64,000 nt of DNA from Salvator merianae. Taxonomy: Eukaryota; Chordata; Lepidosauria; Squamata; Teiidae. Numbering within the stretch: the first letter of the stretch is position 1; the number at the start of each line of letters is the position of its first letter. The DNA lies in NCBI GenBank assembly GCA_003586115.2, contig QVOM02000103.1, positions 9,254,147 to 9,318,146 of the forward strand. The letters are read 5' to 3'. Positions 36,700 to 48,338 of this stretch are shown here, in pieces. The position numbers were made by a program, and so were the translations under genes. The notes beneath the pieces are model-generated. The model was not told the origin of the DNA, searched no databases, and worked only from the letters and a program-made list of their open reading frames with translations.

Positions 36700-38534
36700 G
36701 TGATGCATTTTTAAATTTTAAATTCTCTAAACGTATGATCCATACACAATATCTGGGAAGACTGTACTATGTGAATGTTTTTAAGTGAGCAGCAGTAAAA
36801 ATGTTAAGTTCTGCCCCCTTGATGGAATCTGAACTGGACATTTTCTTTGACACCTGCACTGCATTTCCAGTTTTTCAGGATTCTCTAAAGAAAGGAAGCT
36901 CTCTGCATTAGTCTTCCCCCTTCAGTTATAGAACACTGTTTCCCAAAATGTAGTACATGGACTGCTAGTAGTATAGGAGATTATTTTAGGTGGAATGTGG
37001 ACAAACACTTATTTTGAATAAATTTAAGTACATAGAAGGGATTCCATTTAACTATTAAGTAGTTTATAATATTATAGTTGATGTGGATATAGAAGAAATG
37101 ATGAAGGAAGGCCATACAGTGTTTGGGAAACTGCTATAGAGCAATGAACAAAAGGACACATACAAACGTAAGAGGTGTCTCACTGGATCATCCTCATACC
37201 CCATCTAAACCAGTATTCTGTTCTTACAGAGTCCAACCAATTGTACAGTTCACTCCTTTTGTAATGGTATGAACTGGTTTACATTGGTTTGGGGAATTAC
37301 TCTTCCAGTTCACCCTAGGAGCATTAAGCATTAAAAGGTTGTTAACAATAATGCAATTGGCTGATGTAGAGTAGAGGTCAAAGGATGGAGTTCAGAATGC
37401 TTTAAGATCCCAAATTTAATCTTTATTGTACAGAGCTTTATTCAGCAAAAACCAAGAAAATCAGTAAAACAGACTGGCAGGTAGTGGATATAGTAAAAAT
37501 TTGGAAGCTTGTTAGGCTGTCAATCACAAACAGCAAAAATATAATGAGATGTTAACAGGATTATATGTTTAAGTGTGTTTTATAGAGTCTAAAGTGGTAA
37601 CTGCATAGAGAAGCAACTAGTGCTTGTTTAAAAGGAATTTCTGTTGGCAGTTTGTGTTCAGAAGGTTAAAGTTAGTCTAAAAATTATTCTAAGCCCCTTG
37701 ACATCATAATTAGCCTAAAACAAAGTAATCTCACTCACTGAATGCCCATATCAAATGACAAACTTTTGGCAAATGCAAGAAAGTAGTTAAGGTTGCTGTC
37801 TGGCATATCTTAATGGGGAGGCCATACACATGACAAAAAAGGAAGACCTATGTCATCAACAATGAGAACAAAATACATTGATTTACATACAAATCTGGCT
37901 TTGATTTACAAATGCTAGCTTGTGTATGTATGGACATGTACACACACATAATTACTATTCTTAAATAAATAAATAAATAAGTTATTTATATAAAGTCTAT
38001 TCTGATCTTAAATATTTCAAAGAAAACACTAAAGTACTATAGTTTCTTAAAAACACCAGACCAGAGGTTCTAGCAAATGTGGCTGTTAAAATATGCTGAA
38101 TTCATCCATCATCATGTATGGCCATGGGGAACCAGACGAAGGAGGTCAGAAGTAATACGTATGTATGCTGCGTCCTTTGCATTAGTTAAGTCCTATTTAG
38201 AATATTTGAACTGAGCTAGAACTGTCCAGTTGTCAGATAACACATATAAACAAGTTTATTTCATTGTAAATATTGTCATTTGTCTCATTGCCAAACAATT
38301 ATCACACAGGAGATACTATCTGTGTCTTTAGGGTTTTTTTTTTCTTTTGCCTAAAATGTAAGCTTGTTTCTCACACTTTAAATAAAAGTTATTTATTTAG
38401 GTGTAGCATTAAATTTTGTAATTCAGCTTAATAAAGCATGTCTTACATAATGATAGGAGTTGCTAGATAATAGTTTATTAACTGGCTACATTACAGCCAC
38501 ACTTCAGGCAAGATTAGTACCTGAAATAGTCTTG
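36700..38534. other. Mostly unassigned; dispersed repeat copy 2 at 37262-37460
   Basis: Bases 37262-37460 resemble the repeat at 26895. An (AAAT)n run lies at 37961-37980. The remainder shows nothing. If the 36609 exon is real, this is part of its intron. Confidence 0.4.
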
Positions 38535-39200
38535 ACTACTGTTCCTTTATAAAGGAAGATGCTTTTGCTTCTACTCAGATCCCCAGCAGCTTTTGATACT
38601 ATAGCCCATGGTATCTTGCTGAATGATTCTACAGGTGAAGGGCAATTTTTTAGTGGTTCTACTCTGCAGGGCCAATCTAAGAAGGCAGCAGTAGCTTACC
38701 AGATCTCAGCATCTATTATTTATTTATTATCAAATTCATAACCACTCTTCACTCGAAGAGCACCAGGGTACCACAAGGAGTAGAAATACCAAGTAAATAA
38801 ACATTTAACAAGTGAAATACATAGCAGAATTAGTTAAATGCTATGTTATAAGAAGTTCTTGACAAAAGTGATATCATCACCAGGTCTAGTCTTCTGTTAC
38901 CTTTGAGTCAGGTAAGGCCTTACCAGTTCTAGGCACAGAATAGAGTGATATGCTTGGATAGAGTGATATGTGTACTAAAGTCTAATTCTTACTCTCAGCA
39001 AGAGGGAAGCCTGCTGGATAAATGATCCCTGGCTCCAGGAGTTAGGGCAATTAACAGATCTAACTGGGATTGCATTCTCTATGAATAGCTCAAATTCTGA
39101 AGTCAGCACTTTCGGTGGAGATCAAGCAATAAGGATCTGAATTTTGCTACTAGATTCATCAACTTTGGGCTGCTTCTAAATTCAGATAGTTCAGTAAAGA
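38535..39200 (+). mobile_element. L2-like LINE reverse transcriptase fragment
   Basis: Translates to PAAFDTIAHGILL, then FFSGSTLQGQSKK, matching the L2 block D-(S/T)-AAFDT-DHGILL...SFL-GR-Q. Downstream, a decayed VPQG-type region and a stretch like LTGIAFSMNSSNSEV suggest the element continues to about 39200 with stops. Confidence 0.65.
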
Positions 39201-39850
39201 TTGGTAACTATGACAAGGTCTGCACAGGACCTTTATAACCCCATAGGATTCCACTTAGAATGCAGGGGTGGCACATCTGTGTACTCCCATGATCCTGTGC
39301 ATTGGAACCATTCACTGCACTGCAAGCCTGATCAGATCATTATAGCAAAAAAGTGCTACCCATCGCTATCCTCACCTCCCTGCACTATCCCCCCATAGCC
39401 ATTTCCTGTACTTGGCAAAAAGCCTCAGACTGGAACATCGAAATGGGGAAAGAAAGTCAATTTTCCTGTTGCCATCAGCAGACGCAGGTATGCAAAAAGC
39501 ATATTGCCACTGTAACCCTTGACAGCATGGTGACTGGAGATTGCTGAAGCAGCACTCTCCATTTACTGCTTTATCTGTACCATCATGTGGAAGCTGCCTA
39601 GGTGCTCCATAATACAGTGGCTGTTACCTATCATATACATGCCAGTCTGAGGACTGTACTAGGAGATGATTTGCTATTGGAATTGGCTTAAGTTTTACTT
39701 TGACACACAGGACTGCACATGGGTGACATCTATTCCAAATAGCTAAAGGTCATCCTCTTTACTGTTATTGGTTATATTTTTCTTAATTTATTTTACTCTG
39801 CTTGGTACACTTACATCATTCTAACATAAAGCTATTATTTATGTACCTTT

Positions 39851-40606
39851 GGCCATGGTCACACCCTAGCCTGATAGTCCATCTCAGGCACGGACAGAAA
39901 AGTCAGGCTGTTTTTGGCCTGGAATGGCCTGAACTGGCCTGAACACACCTATCATGATGCTGATGCCAGTGCTGCCCTCTGAGCCTTCATGGATCCCCTT
40001 CACCTGGTAGAAATAACTTTCAACATGGCAAGAAGGACAGAAGAATAGTGGCAGCAGGGGAGCAGGTGGTGACATAGTGTGGTGTGGGGGTGCAGCAGAG
40101 GGGGTGGCTCAGCACAGCAGGAGTGCGGCATGCTGGTAGGACAAGGTGGGGGATGAGGGGACTGAAGGGAAGTGCCAGAAGCTGAAACTTACCTTTTACC
40201 AGGCAAGGAGATCAGCTCAGCGTGGTGGTGGCACGGTAAGGTGACCAATAGGTATCGTGGTGGCGGCGGTAGTAGCAGTGGTGGCAATGGCAGGAACAGA
40301 GTGGCGAGGTCAGACCCTTCCTGGGCTGATGCAAAGCGAGGCAGCTTCATGGGCAGCCAACAGTGACCAGCTTGTGTCACCCTGCTGGCTGCCCTCCACA
40401 CCACTGCTGAGCTGGCTTGGGTGACAGCCCTTTGCCTGGGTCTGTTTCGGGCTGAAACGGACTTAGGGCTGGGATTATCTGATTACAGAATAATCTCATT
40501 CCAGCTAGGAAAGTCCTTGGAAAAAACAGAAACACACTTTAGCATCTGGTCTCTGAGGACTTAAGATGGCCTCTGTCCTTCTAAAATTTAAGGTGAGACC
40601 GCAGCC
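39851..40606. mobile_element. MITE with GGCCATGGTCACACC ends
   Basis: Left end GGCCATGGTCACACC; right end, inverted, GGCTGCGGTCTCACC. The interior is GC-rich with ggtggtggcacggtaagg and ggcggcggtagtagc runs. Relative of 11166-11733. Flanking triplets TTT/ATT differ by one base. Confidence 0.55.
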
Positions 40607-42139
40607 ATTGTTACATGAAATAGTACACACATCTTTGGAATAAATAAAATACTATACTATTGCAGCCAAACTGCTAAAATATCTTTATAATATGTTATTA
40701 TATTTCATAAATATTAAGATTCTCCATATGTTCAATCCAGCGTTCTGAACCTTGGTTGGTCCATACGTCTCTTTATACATCTCTCTTTGTGTCATGCCTG
40801 GAATTATCAAGCAGTTCTGATTTTTGTGGGGAGGGTGAGATATATTTCTAGCTTCGTGTGAAGCCCTGCAAGTTCTGTCATGTACTGAGAGGCATAAATC
40901 TAGATAGTTATAACTTACCATTTTTTACACAATTTTGTACATAATTGCAATTTTTTACACAATTATTAGGAAGAAGATCAGCTTCACAAGGTTTATGGGG
41001 AAACAGTTTTCTGGTTCTGGACTCCAGCCTAGACTGCACAGACCGTGCACTGATATTCTGTGGATTATAGTAAACCAACATCTTGAGGGCTATGGATTTC
41101 ATGTCACATTTCAGATTTCTCATGTGAGAAAACTCCAGATCATATAGTTGGTGTTATAAAGAAAAGTTGCAGAGCCCCCTGCAAAGCCAGCAAGTTCCTT
41201 AAAAGCTGCCGGAGTGGTTGGTTCATATGGTAGGCAGTGCCCTACCATACCCAGCAGCTTAAAGCCTTGGGCTGTTCCTTCTAGTATTAAAAGTATGGTT
41301 GTTCAGTGTGACACCATTGCTGAGCTTTGTCTTGGTTTACCATAGTAGGAGCACAGGCCTCTGACTGCCCTGAGTCCAAGTAATTCATCCTGGTCAATCT
41401 TCATTCCCCAGCAACAGCAATCAGGGCTGGATAAAGGGATGGGCGCCAGGCAAGAATGCTGTCACCATGAAGGTCACTAACAGCTGTTAATATTAAGAGG
41501 AACTTGTTAGTATTGCTAATTAAGTTAATCCAGAAAGACAGCTGGTAAGCAGACTGCTGAAAGAATTGGAACTTTACTTTGATCTCCTACCAGAGGTGCA
41601 GGCATATGATATATCAGCTCCTAGAAGGCTTGCTGATGAAATACAATGGAATCAAAGGCCAATTTACAGCACATTGGCATACATTCCCTGTACTACAAAA
41701 GGATCAAGGGAGAATTGTACCACTCCTTTGCCTGCACAGTCTATCATGAGCCCCAGAAAGCACCAGCTACTATTCCAGGAGGGAGGGCACAAATTGTATG
41801 TGATGTAATGATATGATATACTTGGCACAAAGTGCTCAAAAGAAGAGCCTGAGAAATTTGTGCAGTTTGCAAAAATTTGTCCAATGCAGCTGAGCTCAGT
41901 TTTGAATTCAGGTCCAACTACTAGACAGAACTACTAGACAGGAGAACAACAAAGTAATTCAGAAATTGTAAGAGGCCATAGTGAATCTGTAGTTTGGCTT
42001 CAGAACTAAGTTTATAATTTTTGTCTTGAACATCATTAATGTGTGGACATCAGAGTTCTTACATAAACTTTTCACATCATGTGTGTCAATAATTTTAAAT
42101 AGAAAACTAAAATGACAAGAAAATCTTTGCATGTCATGC
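40607..42139. other. Unassigned; possible LTR sequence
   Basis: A near-duplicate attttttacacaattttg / attttttacacaattatt lies at 40920-40967. The stretch 41160-41420 has the composition and position expected of a Gypsy LTR (it lies beyond the integrase end of the 42.1-46.6 kb element), but no paired copy was found. Frames here carry no motif. Confidence 0.3.
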
Positions 42140-43559
42140 TTCAACACAACCATTTATAAAACTCAGTAAAGATATGTAAAACTGTAACTGTTTTGCCTGC
42201 GGGTGAGAAAATAATTTTCTCTTCAGTTTTCAACAACATAACATAGCCATATGCTTCAGTTAGTAAAAACAGCACAATAACTGTTTTTGATTGATTCTGC
42301 AGTAACCGGTATACTGCAAAAGATTGATTCTGCAGTAACCGGTATACTGGTGGAAAGGTAAACCAAGTCTCCAAACTGGATGTCAGTGCCAGGGATGTGG
42401 GACTTGTTGGCTGAAGCCTTATGGACTTCCTTAACCAACTGAAACTGGCCTGAAACTCAACCCAAAGAGATTCAGAGGTGAGCCCTATCTGCAACAGAGG
42501 AAGGGGCTGGTGGATCAGGCAGCAAGGGAGGAGAACCATTCAGATCAGTGCCATACACAGCTTTGAAAGGGGTGACCTTTAGGGAAGAATACTCAGAGTT
42601 ATTATAAGCAGATTCAACCATAGGTAAATAAGTAGACCAATCATCTTGTTAAAAGTTAGTGAAACAGTGAGGATATTGCTCAAGAGTCTAATTAACATGT
42701 TTGGTTGCCCCATCAGACTGAGGGTGGAAAGTAGAGGGAAAAGACTGTTCAATTTTAAAAAGGGAAGTGAAAGCTGTCTAGAATCTGGCAGTCATTTGCA
42801 TCCTTCTGACAGAAATTATTTGTGAAGACACCCCATGAAGTTTAAAAATATGCTCAAGAAATAGTTTGGCCAATTGGGCACCAAAAGAATTTGTTTACAT
42901 GGAGTAAAGGGAACCAAATATGAAAAGTGATCCATCACAGTCCAGATAACGGTAAATACAGAGGAAGGCAGGAGATGAGTGATAATGTCCATTGAAATTA
43001 TTTGCCATGCATGAGAAGGAGTAGAAAGAGACTGTAACAGTCCCTCAAGTTTGGCAGGAATACCTTTTGAAGTGGTACAATCAGGACAGAAATGAATGTG
43101 TTTCCATGTCCTAATGCATTCCAGTCCACCAATACAATTTCTTTAAAGCCAGCAAAGTTTTCAAAAACCCAATGGGCCCAGCAGTACTTTGGAGTATAAG
43201 GTGTATGGGACATACAATTTATTTTCCATTATCAGCAAGCTATTGAGGAGGGTAAGCTTAGAACTATTAATGTAGTGCCATGGATCTGAAGAGAGTTGAG
43301 TATGTTGCTCATCCAGCAACAATTTTTTTATGTTTAACACTGTCATGGCCAGACCCAGTTGCTGAGGAAAAAGGAATAGTAGAATCCAAAGAAGATTCAG
43401 AAACATGATATTGCAGTTTGTGTAAGAGAGTGTCAGTGAGGCAGTTTTTGCCCCCTTTAATGTACTTAAGCGTTAAATCAAAATGGGTGAACAACTTAGC
43501 CCAACAGAGCTGCTTTGGTGAGAGCTTGTGCAGTGTATGTAGTGCCTACAAGTTTGGGG

Positions 43560-44350
43560 ATTTGTAAATTTATTTGTTTTTTATATTTTTACAGTTACTT
43601 AAAAAAAAAAACGTGACACACACAAAAAAGAAACAAAAAAATTGTGCTACCATTCCATCCCCTATGCACATCAGTTGATAACATCTTGATTAAGTCTTCA
43701 CATCTTCCTTTAATTTAGCTGGACCAAAGCAACAGTCTTTTTATTTCATCTCTCAAACCTTCTGGAGCTTGGGGTCTCTTTGAAAAGTACAACAAATCTT
43801 TGCAGTTTTCTTCTGTCTTTGAAAGCAATTTTAAACCTTGGCTTTTAAATCTTATTTCCCACATTTTATCAAATCTAATTTGTTCTATTAAATACTCATA
43901 CCAATTTCCTAATGTCCATTTAGTACTTTCCTTCCACCCCAGAACAATTGTTGATTGTGCAGCATACATCATTTGATCAATTTGATCAGCCCTTATTCTC
44001 CCTAATGTCACTGAAATAAAACTAGTTCGGGTGATAAATTCAAATTTATATTTTAAATATCATTAATTTTATTCTGAATATCTCTCCAAAACAGTTTTAT
44101 AATATCACATCCCCAACAAAGGTGGAAATACAATCCTCTCTGTCCAAATCCATGCCAGCATTGAGGTGACATCACAGACATCATATGTGCTAATTGTATT
44201 GGTGTTCTAAACCATCTATAAAATATCTTATACCCTTCTCTTATTTGAATGAAGTAGTAAGCCTCCCATTCATCAAGCATAGTAAACACCTTGGCTTGCT
44301 GGAGCCTGTCCAATAAGTCCCCAAAAAGCAGAATCGGGTATTGCTTTTTT
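43560..44350 (-). mobile_element. L1-like LINE 3' end inserted in Gypsy
   Basis: The minus strand gives YYFIQIREGYKIFYRWFRTP, then MMSVMSPQCWHGFGQRG, YFHLCWGCDIIKLFW (44313-44053), then IRADQIDQMMYAAQ, LGNWYEYLIEQIRFDKMWEI (44011-43715). These are the Y-RW--TP...CW-CG--G-F-H-WW-C...FW and C-terminal blocks of L1 ORF2. The T-rich stretch at 43568-43590 may be its inverted poly(A) tail. Confidence 0.8.
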
Positions 44351-44912
44351 TTTTTTACAGAAATCTTATTTAAAACCCAGTAGGTCTTGCAAAGTCATAG
44401 TTCTCCTCCCTTTTTTTAAACAAACAGGACTGAAGACTACATGGGCGAAGAGGAAAGGCAGATAAAGTTGTGCACCAAGTTTTTATCCACAAATTCTTTT
44501 AACGACTACATTCAGGTTCAGACATAGTGACCTGCTGGGAGCTCCACCCCTTGGAGTAATTCAATTGTGCAATTAAACAGCCAGTGTAGAGACAGGGCAT
44601 CAGCCTCCATCTCTTCAAAAATGTCAGCATAATTCTAATACTCCATAGGCAGTTGGTGGTTGGGTCTTTGATGCAAGGTAGCAGACAGTGATTTTTTGTC
44701 ATCTTCAAAGGAGTCATCTAAAGCTCTCTACAGTCACAATGGAGTGTGGATTTATCAGAGTCAAATCTAATCATTCTTTTGCTCCAGATAATGGGCAGAT
44801 CATGGCATCAAAACCAGTCTGTCCCAAACACCGTGGGGTAGTAAGAGGTTTGGACCACCAGAAGCTGTAAGTCTTCAATATGATGAGCTATTCAATATGA
44901 TGAATTCAATAT

Positions 44913-45194
44913 GAGCACGGTGGCGCAGAAGGCTAAGGCACTGATCCTTCAATAGGCACTGATCCCTGTCTGCCGTGTAGAGGGGATGAGCACCCTCTAC
45001 TGGCCTCTATGTCCAGCCAACCTAGCTGTTCAAAAGCAAGTAATTGCAAGTAGATAAATAGGGAGCATCACATGGTGTGTTGCGGAAGATAGACAGATGT
45101 AAGCCTTCGGGCGAAAAATAACCTTGTAAGCCGCTTGAGTCAGCTTCGGCCGAGAAAAGCGGGGTATAAAAACCAAGTTCTTCTTCTTCTTCTA
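44913..45194 (+). mobile_element. tRNA-derived SINE with LINE-like tail
   Basis: Begins gagcacggtggcgcagaagg, with a good RNA polymerase III A-box (tggcgcagaagg). The B-box region is degenerate. The 3' part (ttgtaagccgcttgagtcag, gagaaaagcggggtataaa) looks like an L2/CR1-type tail, and a (TTC)n run ends it. Inserted in the Gypsy element, so younger than it. Confidence 0.75.
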
Positions 45195-45360
45195 TACAAG
45201 CCTTCAACAGAATAGTATTGTGCATGACTAGTTTCTGGCCATCTGAACCTTCATAGGTTTCAGACAATTATGACAAATATGATAGGGTTCAGAATTTCTA
45301 CAGTAGAGAGGCTGAACTTTTCCACTAATGTGGATTCAATCTTGATTCTATTGATTCCAC

Positions 45361-45800
45361 TATATAATGATGATGATGATGATGATGATGATGATGTTTA
45401 TTTATAATGCCCCTTTCACCAAAGTGTAGAATAAAAAACATGTACAATTAAAAGACAGACAAAACAAACAAAATATCTATCTATCTATCTATCTATCTCT
45501 CTCTATATATATATATAAAATTGAAACGCTACATGTAAAATCAACACCCTATTCCTCACCAGATGCTTCACATCTCTACAACTAAATGATTCACTCTGCT
45601 AAATCAAAAAGGAAAGTCTTCAGCCCCTTCCAAAAGTGGAGGAGATCCTCCTTCAGATGAAGGTTCAGAGGAAGACTGTTCCACAAACACAGGGCCAGAT
45701 CTTGTAAATTCTGAAGCATAAGTGGCTACTGTTTGTTTTCCCTGCTTGATCTGACAGAGCTGTTGGACCACATGGTCCTAACAAGCAAGATCAATGTACT
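45361..45800 (-). mobile_element. L2 LINE 3' end with (GAT)n and (CTAT)n
   Basis: The inverted L2 3' region is recognisable in gtcttcagccccttccaaaag, tggaggagatcctcc and agactgttccacaaacacag, followed by the tail end ttatttataatgcccctttc. Microsatellites (ATG)n at 45366-45396 and (CTAT)n/(AT)n at 45474-45517 lie beside and within it. Confidence 0.65.
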
Positions 45801-46262
45801 GTAATTTCAAAGCACACAGGAAACACTCTAAGTCCCATGTTTCAAGGCCACTATGACCAACTGTTGTGCAGCTTGGCCCATAAATAAGTCTATACTAAAA
45901 GGAATGAGGGCCGAGTCATTGAAGAAATCATGCTGTATCAAAAAAACCTTGAGCCAAGTCAGATCCCCATCACAGGGGTCCAGAAGCTTGATGTTGAATT
46001 GGGGTGGTAGGTGGTTTTGTAGTGGTATGGGATATCCAGGTAGCACAGTTCATAAGAGCATCTATATTCCCATCAGTTGTCCCCCTGCTTGGGCCCTTGG
46101 TTGATTGGCACCAGGATTGCTACTGGGATGACTGGTGGGAGTTACATGGCAATTCTGGTATGTAAAAGTTGCTTGGGTGGGCTTCCCTGTCCTCCCACCA
46201 AGGCAATATTCCTTAATCCCTGGACTTGACTGATTGCTGCTAAGTCCTACATGATCAGTGGA

Positions 46263-46496
46263 GCTAGACTGCTTCAAGCAGGTTGGTGCATGATCACCTA
46301 CACAGGGGTGGCATGAACAAGTTGTTATACTGCCAAGTGGGCTAGAATGACTTGGAAGAGCTATTGCATGATCAACTCCTTCAGAGTGACAAGGGCAGGT
46401 TGCTGTTCTGCTTACTGGGCTAGATAAGCTTGTATGGGCTATTGGATACTCATAAGCCTCCACAAATTCTCTGCTGGACATTCTGGGTGTCTGCAG
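46263..46496 (-). repeat. 78-bp tandem repeat coding for a 26-residue repeat
   Basis: Units start at 46263, 46341 and 46419 (gctagactgc, gctagaatga, gctagataag). The period of 78 keeps the minus-strand frame: two clear protein units begin SSPVSRTATCPCHSEGVDH and SSPLGSITTCSCHPCVGDH, with degenerate relatives (SSSTDHVGL..., SSPGIKEYC...). It lies in the gag-side region of the Gypsy remnant. Confidence 0.65.
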
Positions 46497-46640
46497 TGAT
46501 ACCTCAGCTCCAATGGTAGAGCTCCTGCAGAATCAGAGGGTGCCAGTAAGGGTGTTGTATAGAATGCCCCACTGATCACTGGGCACATTACTTTGAGATG
46601 ATCTAGAGTGACCACATTTGCAAGTGTCCCATTTATCACC

Positions 46641-47220
46641 TAGGAATATGCAGTGTGTATATGTAATGGAATCCGAACCTGCTCCGATTGCCATGGGAAT
46701 GAGCTGGTAGTTCTCTAGCCTAGGTTATTGCTAGACTTGTGAATACAGGTGTTCCAATGTCTGCAGTTGTGGCTCCAAAGCTGTGTGGACAACTTCCTCT
46801 CCAGCATATCCACTCCACATGTTTTTTCCTACTTCAGTTCTGATTCAGGAGCTCAACAGCACACCCAGTGGAGCTCCATTGGACCTCAGAGGCTGTAGGG
46901 CTCTATGGCTGTGTCTTAACTGGAGCCACTGACTCTGAGATCACCACAGTTGGCAGTGAGGTCCCCCACATCATCTGTTCCACTAACATAACCCACAGAC
47001 CAAATTAGACATGGAACATGGAGCCTACTGGAGGTGGTCAGGTCTGGGCAATGATTATTTAGGAATAGCCCCCAGCGCTGGATTTTCAGACTCCATTGAC
47101 TGTGGGTAGCACCCTCTCCCCTGAAAGTTTACAAGAACAAAGTTCAACCATTTGGATGTCAAAAGACTTGCGTCACCAATCAAAATGGATACAGAGATTC
47201 CACAGGGTGCTAGTCAGGAC
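46641..47220. other. Unassigned; possibly the 5' part of the Gypsy element
   Basis: No recognisable motif. The position suggests gag leader or LTR of the minus-strand Gypsy element. Confidence 0.3.
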
Positions 47221-47223
47221 TTG

Positions 47224-47403
47224 GGCCCTTTCTGCACTTGGCCTTATTGTGGATTATATCCCAGAATAGGGACCTGCTATCCACATGCTAGTGCAAACTA
47301 TGAAAGGTCTTGCCCAGGGTCTACCACAGTCTGCACTACCATGCAGATGGCAGGTCCCTATTCTGAGATATAATCTGGAATAAGTCCAAGTGCAGAAAGG
47401 ACC
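47224..47403. mobile_element. 180-bp MITE, duplication TTG (copy 1)
   Basis: Ends GGCCCTTTCTGCACTTGG and, inverted, GGTCCTTTCTGCACTTGG. TTG flanks both sides (47221-47223, 47404-47406). Sub-terminal arms pair (tggattatatcccagaatag with ctattctgagatataatctgg). Near-identical to 55607-55786. Confidence 0.85.
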
Positions 47404-47406
47404 TTG

Positions 47407-48129
47407 ATGTCTCCATTCATCAGTGGCATGGTACAATGGGGCAAACAGCCTTGCTGGTCTGAATACTGTCAATGGGATGTAAATATGTTTGATAGCAGAT
47501 TCTGGACCTGGGTAGTGACTTGGCCTCACATCCTTCACCAAGGACCCAATGTCAAGATATGGCTCACTGGTTATTGGCCCACTCCCCAGGCTGTGCTCAC
47601 ATCCAGCGAGACAGTCCACAGGTCCTATGGGGATGATATCCCCACTCAGAATAGCCCAATCTCAGTTCCTCGTCTATCTCTTGAAATTGCACTATTTTGG
47701 CCTGAGCCTGATCCAGAGTATAGTCCTGTCATTCTGCCTGTTACCAAAGCCCCTTGACTTGAATCCTAACAGAGGCTACAGTGGGGTAGCCTTGTTCTGG
47801 GACTTTAGCCATATCCCTGGTTGGTGGTGATATTTTATTCTGTCAAGATCACCATTCCCAGTGCCATGTTCAAGAACAAGGAGACTTGCCTCTGTAGCAG
47901 CAGCTCAGTGATTGCTGATAAAAGATCATGTAGAAAATAACACCAGCAGACAAATATATCCCTCAACACTTTTCCACCCATGTCAGCATGGGCAGCCCTT
48001 ACCTCAAACACCCAAATTAACTCCCCATTTTCTCTCAAGATGCAAATGACCTTGCGACAACATCAGTTCCAATTATTTCCCAAAGCTGACACACTTATCT
48101 CTACAGCAAAGGAAAAGCAGAGAAATATA
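47407..48129. other. Unassigned sequence
   Basis: A + strand frame of 117 codons (47404-47757) has no family motif. It could be LTR-element protein but this cannot be shown. No host gene evidence. Confidence 0.3.
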
Positions 48130-48137
48130 CAAGCAGG

Positions 48138-48330
48138 CAGTGATGGCTCGTCACTTTAAGAATGGGGGTTCACAAGCCACAGGAAGGGGAGATCACTAGC
48201 CGTGGGGCCTCTGTAGTGATGCAGCAGGCCACTGCAAGACCTGCCCAGGTAGGGGCATGGTTTTGCAGCCAGTGATCTCCCCTTCCAGCAGTTTGCAAAC
48301 CCCCGTTCTTAAAGCGGCAAGCCATTGCTG
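48138..48330. mobile_element. hAT-like MITE (193 bp) with perfect 8-bp duplication
   Basis: Ends CAGTGATGGCTCGTCACTTT and, inverted, CAGCAATGGCTTGCCGCTTT. CAAGCAGG flanks both sides exactly (48130-48137, 48331-48338). The termini starting CAGTG and the 8-bp duplication are hAT hallmarks. Sister copy at 29297. Confidence 0.9.
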
Positions 48331-48338
48331 CAAGCAGG

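Larger units (their letters stand above)
42140..46640 (-). mobile_element. Ty3/Gypsy LTR retrotransposon remnant with three insertions
   Basis: Read on the minus strand from high to low coordinate. A gag-like region lies at 46640-45828 (PPQFNIKLLDPCDGDLTWLK, then FLIQHDFFNDSALIPFSID). Protease-side sequence is at 45267-45195. The start of reverse transcriptase is at 44717-44499 (CLLPCIKDPTTNCLWSI, then SEPE). RNase H end is at 43494-43309 (FTHFDLTLKYIKGGKNCLTD). Integrase is at about 43200-42140 (SMDIITHLLPSSVFTVIW, FLNFMGCLHK, FNKMIGLLIYLWLN). Most of the reverse transcriptase is gone, replaced by the L1 at 43560-44350. A SINE (44913-45194) and an L2 end (45361-45800) also interrupt it. Inactive. 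Confidence 0.8.

Noticed and set aside
44913..44990. Possible tRNA gene
   Set aside because: Has an A-box but the B-box and cloverleaf are degenerate, and a LINE-type tail follows. It is a SINE.
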